10,185 nt of DNA from an uncultured Bacilli bacterium (GCA_944358495.1 CALVRF010000047.1:1-10185), one strand, 5' to 3'. Positions 1-6,655 are shown, counted from the first letter of the stretch. Numbers and translations: made by a program. The notes: generated from the letters alone by a model not told the origin.

Positions 1-2523
1 TTCTGAAGTAAGTTCAGCCATTCCTTTTGGTGTAACCTTACCAACTAAGATATCATCATCTTTAACTTCTGTACCAATACGAATAATACCATTTTCATCC
101 AAATTTTTACGAGCTTCTTCACTAACATTAGGAATATCACGAGTAAATTCTTCCGTAGCTAGTTTCCTATCACGGCACTCAATTTCATAATCTTTAATAT
201 GGATAGACGTATAAGCATCATCTTTGACTAATCTTTCATTTAAGACAACTGCATCTTCGTAATTGTAACCATCAAAGTTTACAAATGCTACCGTAACGTT
301 TTTACCTAAAGCCATTTCACCTTGGTCAGTACTAGGGCCATCAGCAATAACCATACCACGGGTAATTTTATCCCCTTTAGCCACAATTGGAATTTGATGA
401 TAACAAGTACCCGCATTACTCTTTTCAAAACCATCTAAATAGTAAGTATCAGTGCCTTTAGCATTTTTAACGATAATCTTACGAGCATCGACATAATCGA
501 CAGCTCCATCCGCTTTTGCAATAACTACAGCACCAGAATCACGAGCCGCAATCGCTTCAACCCCAGTACCAACTAATGGAGCTTCGGCTTTTAATAACGG
601 AATTGCTTGACGTTGCATGTTCGCTCCCATTAAAGCTCTTTTACCATCATCGTGTTCAAGGAATGGAATACCACTAGTTGTAATCGAAATTACTTGTTGT
701 GGTGAAACATCCATATAATCAATTTTATCCTTTTCCACCATCATCGTATCAGTATGATATCTAACTGTTTCTCTATCGTTAATAATCACTCCATTTTCAT
801 CAACTGGAATCGTTGCTGGAGCAATATAATAATCAAGTTCTTCATCAGCCGTCATATAAACAATTTCATCAGTTAATTTACTATGTTCTACCCTACGATA
901 AGGTGTCATAATAAATCCATATTCATCAACTTTAGCATAACTAGCAAGTGAAGTGATAAGTCCAATATTTGGCCCTTCTGGTGACTCAACTGGACAAAGT
1001 CTACCATAATGTGATGGATTAACGTCACGAACTTCCATTCCCGCTCTATCACGAGAAAGTCCGCCTGGACCTAAAGAAGAAAGTCTTCTCTTGTTAGTAA
1101 GTTCGGCAATCGGATTGATTTGATCCATGAATTGTGAAAGTTGTGAACTTCCAAAGAACTCTTTAATTGCTGCCGTAAGTGGACGGATATTAATTAAACT
1201 TTTCGGTGTAACCTCATTAATATCCTGGGTACTCATACGGTCTCTAATCATTCTTTCAATTCGGCCGATTCCTACTCTAAATTGATTCTGTAATAACTCA
1301 CCAACTTGACGCACACGTCTATTAGATAGGTGGTCAATTTCATCGAAATTACCAATACCTTCTAATAAATTTAAATAATAAGAAACTGACGCATAAATAT
1401 CTGAAATAGTAAGACGTTTAATATCGATATTTTGGTCATTACCAATAACTTTAACAACTTTATCTTTATCATTTTTAGAATAAACTTTAATAATTTGTAC
1501 TTCATTATAAGTGTCTAAGTCATTATTGATTAAAACTTCTTTCTTACCATAACCATTTTTCAAAATTGGTTTCAAAGTTTCTAATAATTCTTTAGTAATT
1601 ACATCGCCATCTTTCGCAATCACTTTACCATCCACTTTAATCGTTTCTGCTAAAGTACAACCCAAAAGACGGTCAGCAATATTTAATTTTTTATTAAATT
1701 TATATCTACCAACTTTTTCTAAGTTATATCTAAAAGAATCAAAGAAACGTGTAATAAGCTGATTCTTTGCACTTTCTAAAGTCGAAGGCTCACCTGGACG
1801 TAATTTTGAATGAATATCGATTAATGCTTCATCAGTATTTTTATTCGTATCTTTTTCAATTGTTTTAATCAAATAATCATCTTCACCAAATAAATCTATA
1901 ATATCCGCATCACTAGAAAGTCCCACAGCTCTTAAAAGGGTCGTAATTGGCACCTTACGCGTACGATCGATTCGAACATATATCACATCACGAGCATCCG
2001 TTTCGTATTCAAGCCAAGTTCCTCTAGTCGGAATAAGCTGTCCACCAACCGTTACTTTTCCATTTTTCTTGTCGACTTCTTTACCAAAATAAACCGAAGG
2101 TGATCTTACTAATTGGGAAACAATTACCCTCTCTGCTCCATTAACAATAAATGAGCCACTTTCTGTCATAATTGGCATATCGCCTAAATAGATTTCTTGT
2201 TCTTTAACTTCTCCAGTTTCCACGTTGAAAAGACGTGCTTCAACTTTAAGTGGAGCCGCATAGGTTGCATCACGTTCTTTACATTGCTTAATCGAATATC
2301 TTGGTTCTTCCAAAGAATATTCTCCAAACTCAAGCGATAAATTCCCCGTAAAACTCTCTACCGGAAAAACATCTTCAAAAACCTCTTTTATCCCCTCAGT
2401 TATAAACCAATTATACGAATCTTTTTGAATATCTAATAATCCTTTTAACTCAATCGCACTTTTAGTTTTACCATAACTTCTTCTTTCACGTTTGTCATTA
2501 ATTTTTTGTATTGTATAAGCCAA
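1..2523 (-). CDS. rpoB: DNA-directed RNA polymerase subunit beta, partial (N-terminal 841 codons)
   Basis: Catalytic beta subunit of RNA polymerase, cut by the window edge; only codons 1-841 of a protein that usually has about 1,200 residues are present. The start is a TTG (2523-2521) preceded by GGGGTGA; translation begins MAYTIQKINDKRERRSYGK, and B. subtilis rpoB also uses a non-ATG start. The start, the rifampicin region and the window edge share one frame, so there is no net frameshift. Visible landmarks are SSQLSQFMDQINP and NKRRLSSLGPGG (about residues 460-490), the VRDVNPSHYGRLCPVESPEG block, the YNYEDA motif near the active centre, and GKVTPKGMAELTSE at the edge. Residue 477 is Asn (AAC, 1095-1093), where E. 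coli has His526 and B. subtilis has His. It has its own consensus promoter overlapping the end of the upstream methyltransferase gene. Confidence 0.97.
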   Translation of the reverse strand, partial: MAYTIQKINDKRERRSYGKTKSAIELKGLLDIQKDSYNWFITEGIKEVFEDVFPVESFTGNLSLEFGEYSLEEPRYSIKQCKERDATYAAPLKVEARLFNVETGEVKEQEIYLGDMPIMTESGSFIVNGAERVIVSQLVRSPSVYFGKEVDKKNGKVTVGGQLIPTRGTWLEYETDARDVIYVRIDRTRKVPITTLLRAVGLSSDADIIDLFGEDDYLIKTIEKDTNKNTDEALIDIHSKLRPGEPSTLESAKNQLITRFFDSFRYNLEKVGRYKFNKKLNIADRLLGCTLAETIKVDGKVIAKDGDVITKELLETLKPILKNGYGKKEVLINNDLDTYNEVQIIKVYSKNDKDKVVKVIGNDQNIDIKRLTISDIYASVSYYLNLLEGIGNFDEIDHLSNRRVRQVGELLQNQFRVGIGRIERMIRDRMSTQDINEVTPKSLINIRPLTAAIKEFFGSSQLSQFMDQINPIAELTNKRRLSSLGPGGLSRDRAGMEVRDVNPSHYGRLCPVESPEGPNIGLITSLASYAKVDEYGFIMTPYRRVEHSKLTDEIVYMTADEELDYYIAPATIPVDENGVIINDRETVRYHTDTMMVEKDKIDYMDVSPQQVISITTSGIPFLEHDDGKRALMGANMQRQAIPLLKAEAPLVGTGVEAIAARDSGAVVIAKADGAVDYVDARKIIVKNAKGTDTYYLDGFEKSNAGTCYHQIPIVAKGDKITRGMVIADGPSTDQGEMALGKNVTVAFVNFDGYNYEDAVVLNERLVKDDAYTSIHIKDYEIECRDRKLATEEFTRDIPNVSEEARKNLDENGIIRIGTEVKDDDILVGKVTPKGMAELTSE

Positions 2524-2559
2524 TCTCTTCACCCCTATAACCTAGTTTTTTCACGCTTT

Positions 2560-2584
2560 ACATATACCGAAGAAAAGTATATGT
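2560..2584 (-). other. inverted repeat in rpoB 5' untranslated region
   Basis: Perfect 8-bp inverted repeat (ACATATAC, 9-base loop, GTATATGT) between the predicted rpoB start of transcription (about 2590) and the TTG start codon. There is no U-tract after it, so it does not look like a terminator. It could stabilise the 5' end of the mRNA or be a protein or processing site; I do not recognise a known leader family. Confidence 0.5.
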
Positions 2585-2596
2585 CGCCAATTTATA

Positions 2597-2625
2597 ATTA
2601 TAAATGTTTAGACGCAAATTGTCAA
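2597..2625 (-). promoter_or_regulatory. sigma-A promoter of rpoB
   Basis: Perfect consensus: -35 TTGACA (2625-2620), 17-bp spacer, -10 TATAAT (2602-2597). Transcription would begin near 2590, leaving a leader of about 67 nt. The -35 box overlaps the last codon and stop of the methyltransferase gene, so rpoB can be transcribed apart from the r-protein genes. Confidence 0.92.
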
Positions 2626-3206
2626 CGGTTTTTCGCTCTTATTATATAAAAACCTTTATTTTTTTTAATAATCGTCACATCATAATCTTTTTCCAAATCA
2701 CGAGCTACCGTTTTGGCTCCCTGATTCTTATTAACCACTAGCCAAAGTTCACCAGCCTTATTTAGATATCTTCTAGCTCCAAACAAAATCTGATACAACG
2801 TTTCTTTACCCACCCTTATCGGCGGATTGGTAATAATAAAATCATATTTTTTAGAAACGTTTTCATAAATATTACTTTCAAAAATATTTACTGAAGCATC
2901 ATTTAATAATGCATTTTTTCGGGCTAATTCCAAACTTCGCTTATTAATATCAATCATATCAACAAAAGCCTCAGTATTCTTAGCTACATATATACCAATC
3001 GGACCATAACCACAGCCAAAGTCTAAAACTTCACCTTTAATCTCCTCAAGTTTCAAGTTTTCTAACAATGTTCTAGTTCCAAAATCTAAACCACTTTTAG
3101 AAAATACCCCATTATCCGTAACAAAAGTAAAATCCTCATCATTGATTTTGACCTTCACTACTTTTTCTTCACTTTTCACATAATCATTAGTAAAATAATG
3201 CGACAT
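2622..3206 (-). CDS. class I SAM-dependent methyltransferase, RsmC/YbxB-like
   Basis: 194-residue methyltransferase of the small RsmC-like family (16S rRNA guanine-N2 methyltransferase type), equivalent by position to B. subtilis ybxB between rplL and rpoB. The SAM-binding motif I is LDFGCGYGPIG (residues 61-71), an acidic residue ending strand 2 is Asp86 in VDMIDIN, and the catalytic NPPI motif (127-130) matches the NPP[FYI] signature of N-methyltransferases acting on exocyclic amines. It is single-domain, about half the length of E. coli RsmC, as is usual in Gram-positives. The ATG at 3206 follows GGGTGA. The substrate is inferred from family and position; the target nucleotide cannot be read from sequence. 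Confidence 0.85.
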   Translation of the reverse strand: MSHYFTNDYVKSEEKVVKVKINDEDFTFVTDNGVFSKSGLDFGTRTLLENLKLEEIKGEVLDFGCGYGPIGIYVAKNTEAFVDMIDINKRSLELARKNALLNDASVNIFESNIYENVSKKYDFIITNPPIRVGKETLYQILFGARRYLNKAGELWLVVNKNQGAKTVARDLEKDYDVTIIKKNKGFYIIRAKNR

Positions 3207-3232
3207 TTTTTCACCCTTTAAATAAACAGCTA

Positions 3233-3263
3233 AAGCCTACACTTATTTTTTAAGTGCAGGCTT
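3233..3263 (-). terminator. hairpin downstream of rplL (partial terminator or processing site)
   Basis: A 13-bp stem (AAGCCTRCACTTA against TAAGTGCAGGCTT, one G-U pair in the RNA) with a 5-nt loop lies between the rplL stop and the methyltransferase start. The RNA after the stem is UUAGCUGUUUAUUU, a poor U-tract. It is more likely to attenuate transcription, or to protect or process the rplJL mRNA 3' end, than to stop all read-through. In E. coli an attenuator and an RNase III site lie between rplL and rpoB. Confidence 0.6.
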
Positions 3264-3281
3264 AAACCTCATTAATTATAA

Positions 3282-3650
3282 TTATTTAACTTCTACAGTA
3301 GCGCCAGCTTCTTCGAATTTAGCTTTGATTTCGTTAGCTTCGTCAACTGAAATATTTTCTTTAACGTTACCACCATTATCAGCGATATCTTTAGCTTCTT
3401 TTAATCCTAAACCAGTGTATTCACGAACAAGTTTGATAACTGGGATTTTATTTCCACCAGCATTTGTTAATACTACAGTAACTGTAGATGGTCCACTAGC
3501 TTCTTCAGTAGCAGCTGGTGCTGCAGCTACAGCTACCGCACTTGGATCAACGCCAAATTCCTCCTTCATTGCATCGACTAATTCTTTAACTTCAAGAATT
3601 GTCATTTCTTTTAAACCTTCAATAAATTCTTCTTTTGTAAATTTTGCCAT
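3282..3650 (-). CDS. rplL: 50S ribosomal protein L7/L12
   Basis: 122-residue stalk protein, the usual length. Residues 1-32 form the dimerisation and L10-binding helices; an Ala/Pro/Glu-rich stretch around 38-52 is the flexible hinge; residues from about 53 form the C-terminal domain that recruits translational GTPases, with the conserved IPVIKLVREYTGLGLKEAKD helix region. Its ATG is preceded by AAAGGAGG at good spacing. It lies 14 bases downstream of rplJ, and the two are made together because L10 binds L12 dimers; both should be controlled by the L10 leader. Confidence 0.98.
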   Translation of the reverse strand: MAKFTKEEFIEGLKEMTILEVKELVDAMKEEFGVDPSAVAVAAAPAATEEASGPSTVTVVLTNAGGNKIPVIKLVREYTGLGLKEAKDIADNGGNVKENISVDEANEIKAKFEEAGATVEVK

Positions 3651-3664
3651 TCTATTTTCCTCCT

Positions 3665-4165
3665 TTAATTATTTTTCTCTTCTAAATCTTTGCTATATAA
3701 ATCTAAGCAAATTGACAAATCTCTAACTGTACCCATAAGTCCAGACGCAAGCATTGTAAGAAGTCCTTCTCTTGATGGGATAGCTGATAATTCTTTTAAT
3801 TTAGCTTCATCAGCAATTTCGCCCTCGACAATACCAACTTTTAACACCAACGCTGGATTCTTTTTCGCAAAATCACTCAAAGCTTTAATTGGAGCCACTG
3901 CATCCTTACCAAAAGCAATCGCTTTAGGTCCTTCTAAATGTTCATCTAGATTAATATCTAAACTAGCAAAAGCTCTCTTAACTAAAGTGTTTTTGTAAAT
4001 TTTAAATTCTGAGTCGCTTTCTCTCAGCATTCTTCTTAAAGCATTGGTTTCCATCGCAGTAAGACCTTGATACTCAAATAAAACTACAGAATTTGCTTCT
4101 TTAGTCTTCTCACTAATCTCATTAATAATCTCTTGTTTTTTATCCAAGATTTTTTGATTAGCCAT
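3665..4165 (-). CDS. rplJ: 50S ribosomal protein L10
   Basis: 166-residue stalk base protein. The N-terminal part (about 1-130) binds 23S rRNA near L11 and shows typical L10 features (VVLFEYQGLTAMETNALRRM, then FKIYKNTLVKRA). The C-terminal helix (about 130-166) is the L12-binding spine. The ATG follows AAAGGAGGTG. It is the first gene of its unit, with a dedicated promoter overlapping the end of rplA and an L10 leader directly upstream, so the L10-L12 complex is expected to repress its own transcription. Confidence 0.97.
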   Translation of the reverse strand: MANQKILDKKQEIINEISEKTKEANSVVLFEYQGLTAMETNALRRMLRESDSEFKIYKNTLVKRAFASLDINLDEHLEGPKAIAFGKDAVAPIKALSDFAKKNPALVLKVGIVEGEIADEAKLKELSAIPSREGLLTMLASGLMGTVRDLSICLDLYSKDLEEKNN

Positions 4166-4205
4166 AAAGCACCTCCTTTGTTAAATAATTATAAAATTTG
4201 CCGTT

Positions 4206-4230
4206 AAAAAAGCCCCATCATAGACAGGGC
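4206..4230 (-). terminator. attenuator terminator of the L10 leader
   Basis: GC-rich hairpin (GCCC...GGGGC, 4230-4212) followed by six U (4211-4206). Half of its sequence is shared with the competing closing stem of the L10 leader, as expected for a conditional terminator upstream of rplJ. Confidence 0.85.
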
Positions 4231-4309
4231 GAAAAGACTTATATCAATAAGTATCCTCGGTAGGAAATTAAGCTTACGCACCTACTGTCTACGGCATTAC
4301 CTCAAAAAC
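4206..4309 (-). ncRNA. L10 leader (ribosomal protein L10 autoregulatory attenuator)
   Basis: The leader RNA shows the well-known pieces in order: GCCGTAGACAGTAGGTG, then TTTCCTACCGAGGA, a small hairpin ACTTAT/ATAAGT, and CGCCCTGTCTATGATGGGG followed by a run of six U. The strand at 4293-4285 (CGTAGACAG) can pair with 4227-4219 (CTGTCTATG), forming the antiterminator-type closing stem. Alternatively 4230-4212 folds on itself (GCCC with GGGC) as an intrinsic terminator. By established knowledge of this family, the L10-L12 complex binds the leader and favours termination. Confidence 0.93.
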
Positions 4310-4315
4310 AAGTTA

Positions 4316-4344
4316 ATTATAACATATTAAATTTTAAAAGTCAA
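4316..4344 (-). promoter_or_regulatory. sigma-A promoter of rplJ-rplL
   Basis: -35 TTGACT (4344-4339), 17-bp spacer, -10 TATAAT (4321-4316) with an extended TG upstream of the -10. The -35 box lies inside the last codons of rplA. The predicted start near 4309 is just before the L10 leader, so the leader controls initiations from this promoter as well as read-through from rplA. Confidence 0.88.
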
Positions 4345-5029
4345 AACTATTTATATCAATTTTTACGCCAGGTCCCATAGTTGAAGAAACTGAAATATTT
4401 TTAACATAAGTTCCTTTAACTACTGATGGCTTACTTTTAACAATTAATGATACAAAAGCATTTAAGTTTTCTAATAAATCTTCATCTTTAAAAGAAACCT
4501 TACCAATAGCTGCGTGAACATTTCCGTATGAATCAGTACGATATTCTACACGGCCTTTCTTAACTTCTTCCACAGCTTTTTTCGTATCAACTGTAACTGT
4601 ACCAGTTTTAGGGTTTGGCATTAAACCTTTTGGACCTAAAATACGTCCAATTTTACCAAGGGCTGGCATCATATCTGGAGTAGCAATCATCACGTCAAAA
4701 TCAAACCAATTTTCTTTAGTGATTTTATCTAACATATCAGTATCTCCAACATAATCAGCTCCAGCTTCCTTAGCCGCTTTAGCTGCTTCACCTTTTGCAA
4801 TAACTAATACTCTCTTAGTTTTACCAGTACCTTTAGGAAGTACTACTGCACCTCTTAATTGTTGATCAGCTTTTTTCGTATCTAAGTTTAAACGCATAGC
4901 CACTTCAACGCTGGCATCAAAATTGCAAACTGAAGTTTCTTTAACTAACTTAACTGCTTCTTCTTTAGTATATAATTTATTTTTTTCTATTTTCTTAGTT
5001 GCTTCAGTATACTTCTTTCCTTTTTTCAT
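4334..5029 (-). CDS. rplA: 50S ribosomal protein L1
   Basis: 231-residue L1, normal length. It forms the mobile L1 stalk with 23S rRNA H76-78, helps release deacylated tRNA from the E site, and is the classical translational repressor of the rplK-rplA mRNA. The family signature IGRILGPKGLMPNPKTGTV is at about 127-145; the flexible domain II spans roughly 65-160, between the N- and C-terminal parts of domain I. The ATG follows AAGGAGG with a 7-nt gap. An L1-site-like RNA element lies in the 81-base gap from rplK. Confidence 0.98.
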   Translation of the reverse strand: MKKGKKYTEATKKIEKNKLYTKEEAVKLVKETSVCNFDASVEVAMRLNLDTKKADQQLRGAVVLPKGTGKTKRVLVIAKGEAAKAAKEAGADYVGDTDMLDKITKENWFDFDVMIATPDMMPALGKIGRILGPKGLMPNPKTGTVTVDTKKAVEEVKKGRVEYRTDSYGNVHAAIGKVSFKDEDLLENLNAFVSLIVKSKPSVVKGTYVKNISVSSTMGPGVKIDINSFDF

Positions 5030-5036
5030 TTTCTTA

Positions 5037-5100
5037 CCTCCTTATGTGGTTATAGTGGAATTGAATGCTTAAGTTCCTCCCACATAGGTCTTACCTATGT
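5037..5100 (-). promoter_or_regulatory. putative L1-binding autoregulatory element before rplA
   Basis: The RNA has a perfect hairpin ACATAGGT-AAG-ACCTATGT (5100-5082), then GTGGGAG (5084-5078), an inner stem GGAA/TTCC, then ACTATAACCAC, then the ribosome binding site AAGGAGG (5043-5037). The outer GTGG...CCAC, the asymmetric internal loop and the inner stem recall the L1 site of 23S rRNA helix 76/77 (recalled as GUGGGAGG...AUACCAC in E. coli). CCTATGTGG (5088-5080) can also pair with CCACATAAGG (5049-5040), which would cover part of the ribosome binding site. Confidence 0.65.
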
Positions 5101-5110
5101 TAATTAATAA

Positions 5111-5533
5111 TTATTTTTCTACTTTAATTCCCATATTTAAAGCTGTACCTTCGACAATTTTCATTGCATCTTCGACAGTATAGCAATTTAAATCTGGTAA
5201 TTTTGTTTCAGCAATTTCTCTTAACTCTGCTTCAGTAATTGTTCCAACTGTTTCATTTTTACCGTTAACTGCACCTTTGTTAATTTTAGCAGCTCTCTTA
5301 AGTAAAAATGCAGCTGGCGGAGTTTTAATTACAAAGTCGAAAGTTCTATCTTCATAAACAGTAATTTCAACTGGTAAAATATCTCCCATTTTATCTTTAG
5401 TTGCATCATTATATTTAGTACAAAAATCTTGTAAATTAATTCCTGCTGGTCCTAAAACCGTTCCTACTGGTGGCGCTGGTGTTGCTTTACCTGCTGGAAT
5501 TTGTAACTTAATTTTCTTTGAAACATTTGCCAC
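5111..5533 (-). CDS. rplK: 50S ribosomal protein L11
   Basis: 140-residue L11, which binds 23S rRNA helices 43/44 in the GTPase-associated centre with L10. I chose the GTG at 5533 (MANVSKKIKLQIPAGKA), because AGGAGG (5547-5542) lies 8 nt before it; an upstream in-frame GTG at 5542 would overlap that site. The N-terminal domain has the proline-rich segment PAPPVGTVLGPAGIN (residues 19-33), and the C-terminal RNA-binding domain occupies about 70-140. Thr25 stands where E. coli has Pro26, and Pro29 where it has Gln30. It is followed by rplA and has its own promoter and an L1-type leader. Confidence 0.97.
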   Translation of the reverse strand: MANVSKKIKLQIPAGKATPAPPVGTVLGPAGINLQDFCTKYNDATKDKMGDILPVEITVYEDRTFDFVIKTPPAAFLLKRAAKINKGAVNGKNETVGTITEAELREIAETKLPDLNCYTVEDAMKIVEGTALNMGIKVEK

Positions 5534-5541
5534 GAAAAACA

Positions 5542-5625
5542 CCTCCTATATTTCTTTCCGCTTTCCGCGTTGTGGTTTAGTGCATTCACGCTCCCACTCA
5601 TATCTATATTTAAAACAAATATAGC
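5542..5625 (-). promoter_or_regulatory. rplK leader with putative L1-binding element and anti-ribosome-binding-site pairing
   Basis: The predicted transcript begins near 5625 with the hairpin CTATATTT-GTTTT-AAATATAG (5624-5604). Then comes GTGGGAG (5597-5591), a short hairpin region, and ACTAAACCAC ending at 5572, the same boxes as before rplA and resembling the 23S rRNA L1 site. A second AAATATAG (5553-5546) runs directly into the AGGAGG ribosome binding site. The first hairpin arm could therefore pair with that copy instead and mask the site. Confidence 0.6.
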
Positions 5626-5631
5626 CATTTA

Positions 5632-5660
5632 ATCATAACACAATTTATTGTATTTGTAAA
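5632..5660 (-). promoter_or_regulatory. sigma-A promoter of rplK-rplA
   Basis: -35 TTTACA (5660-5655), 17-bp spacer, extended -10 TGTTATGAT with the hexamer TATGAT at 5637-5632, in the nusG-rplK gap immediately after the nusG stop. The start would be near 5625, right at the base of the first leader hairpin. Confidence 0.82.
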
Positions 5661-6185
5661 CTAGGCTTTAGTAATTTGTCCAAGTTCTAACTCAACAACG
5701 GTTTCTTGTCCAAATAAATCTAAAGCCACTTCTAATTTAGAGTTTTCTAAATCGATTGACTTAACTGTACCATACATGTTTTCAAATGGCCCGCCAGTAA
5801 CCTTAACTTTATCACCAACATTAAGCTCATTAGCAATATCTAATCTGCTCATACCCATTGAACCTAATATATGGTCAACTTCCGCTGGTGTTAATGGAAA
5901 GGGCTTAGCTCCCTTACCAGAAGAACCAATAAATCCCGTAACTCCTGGTGTATTACGAACGACAAACCACGCCTCATCAGTCATTATCATCTCTACTAGT
6001 ATATACCCTGGGAACATTTTTTTGACCTTTTCTTTCCCATTTTCATCAATTTCTTTTTGCTGAGGAACAACAACTCTTAAAATATAATCTTCCATTCCTG
6101 TTGAACTAGCACGCATTTCTAATCTTTCTTTTACCTTATCCTCGTGTCCAGAATAAGTATTAACAACATACCATTCTTTTTCCAT
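5661..6185 (-). CDS. nusG: transcription termination/antitermination factor NusG
   Basis: 174 residues, usual length. The NGN domain (about 3-110) binds the RNA polymerase clamp and shows EWYVVNTYSGHEDKVKERLE and MFPGYILVEM; the KOW domain (about 124-152, VGDKVKVTGGPFENMYGTVKSID) contacts ribosomal protein S10 or Rho in known systems. The ATG overlaps the secE stop by one base (TAATG), with GGAGGG upstream, so translation of the two is probably coupled. It is co-transcribed with secE. Confidence 0.98.
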   Translation of the reverse strand: MEKEWYVVNTYSGHEDKVKERLEMRASSTGMEDYILRVVVPQQKEIDENGKEKVKKMFPGYILVEMIMTDEAWFVVRNTPGVTGFIGSSGKGAKPFPLTPAEVDHILGSMGMSRLDIANELNVGDKVKVTGGPFENMYGTVKSIDLENSKLEVALDLFGQETVVELELGQITKA

Positions 6186-6373
6186 TATTTTAATCCCTCC
6201 GCAAGTGTTCTAGCTCCCGCAATAATAAAATCAGATGCTACAAAGAACGCTGCAAACACGATAATACACACTAATACAGCTACTGAATATTTAACCATAT
6301 CTTTTTTCTTTGGCCATCTCACACGGCTCATTTCTTTTTTTACCGCCGCCAAAAATCTTTTAATCTTTTTCAT
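6185..6373 (-). CDS. secE: preprotein translocase subunit SecE
   Basis: 62 residues, the short single-span Gram-positive type. An amphipathic N-terminal helix with the conserved EMSRVRWPKKKD segment (14-25) lies on the cytoplasmic face, followed by one transmembrane helix (about 28-52) that clamps SecY. The ATG follows AGGTGA. It heads the secE-nusG unit. In many Bacillota rpmG (L33) precedes secE; here no rpmG is present upstream. Confidence 0.96.
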   Translation of the reverse strand: MKKIKRFLAAVKKEMSRVRWPKKKDMVKYSVAVLVCIIVFAAFFVASDFIIAGARTLAEGLK

Positions 6374-6437
6374 AATTCACCTACTCTTATTTTATGTTTT
6401 TTTCAAATAAAAAACACTTTTTTGTGTGTCTAATTAA

Positions 6438-6466
6438 ATACTAGCACATTTACCAAAGAATGTCAA
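6438..6466 (-). promoter_or_regulatory. sigma-A promoter of secE-nusG
   Basis: -35 TTGACA (6466-6461), 17-bp spacer, extended -10 TGCTAGTAT with the hexamer TAGTAT at 6443-6438. The upstream 75 bases are very AT-rich with repeated A- and T-runs, which could act as an UP element. The predicted start is near 6431, giving a leader of about 58 nt. Confidence 0.9.
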
Positions 6467-6540
6467 TTATTTTAAAGGCTTTTACTTATATTTTCTTTTA
6501 AATTAACAATTTTAAAAAAACAAGTTTATTAAAAAATATC

Positions 6541-6569
6541 TTGCATAAATAAATAAGATATGTTATATT
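6541..6569 (+). promoter_or_regulatory. promoter of plus-strand small RNA
   Basis: -35 TTGCAT (6541-6546), exactly 17 bp, -10 TATATT (6564-6569). The predicted start is near 6576. It is the only convincing plus-strand promoter in the window and diverges from the secE promoter. Confidence 0.78.
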
Positions 6570-6575
6570 CTATTT

Positions 6576-6655
6576 AAGGAGGAACCTCGTCTTGAGGTGC
6601 CTACCTATGGTTTTAGACAAGCACAGCTTACCATTTAAAGTAACTGTGCTTTTTT
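6576..6655 (+). ncRNA. small untranslated RNA, putative type I antitoxin
   Basis: An RNA of about 80 nt bounded by a good promoter and an intrinsic terminator, with no credible reading frame (the only ATG opens 18 codons and lacks a well-placed ribosome binding site). It has a 5-bp hairpin ACCTC/GAGGT (6584-6598), a single-stranded CTATGGTTTTAGAC segment and the terminator stem. It converges on a 27-codon membrane peptide gene whose stop codon is five bases past its 3' end. The layout, and by memory the ACCTC/GAGGTGCCTACC style, recall Fst-type antitoxin RNAs of Gram-positives; I could not check this against a covariance model. Confidence 0.6.
6619..6655 (+). terminator. intrinsic terminator between convergent small RNA and peptide gene
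   Basis: Stem AAGCACAG / CTGTGCTT (8 bp) extended by TTAC/GTAA with one bulged C, an 8-nt loop and a run of T to 6655 on the plus strand. Read on the minus strand, the stem is followed only by TTGTCTAAAA. It would be a strong plus-strand terminator and a leaky one for the peptide mRNA. Confidence 0.88.

Noticed and set aside
3325..3726. Plus-strand open frames opposite rplL, rplJ, nusG, secE and rbgA (for example 3325-3726, 3690-3998, 5776-6063, 6144-6410, 9534-9746)
   Set aside because: They are antisense to highly conserved genes, lack ribosome binding sites and promoters, and their composition is what the reverse complement of the real gene dictates.
5534..5542. Upstream GTG start of rplK at 5542
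   Set aside because: It overlaps the AGGAGG ribosome binding site and adds residues not found in L11; GTG 5533 gives the normal N-terminus.
6467..6540. Possible rpmG or other small gene upstream of secE
   Set aside because: No zinc-ribbon cysteine pairs, no start with a ribosome binding site, and extremely AT-rich sequence between two divergent promoters.
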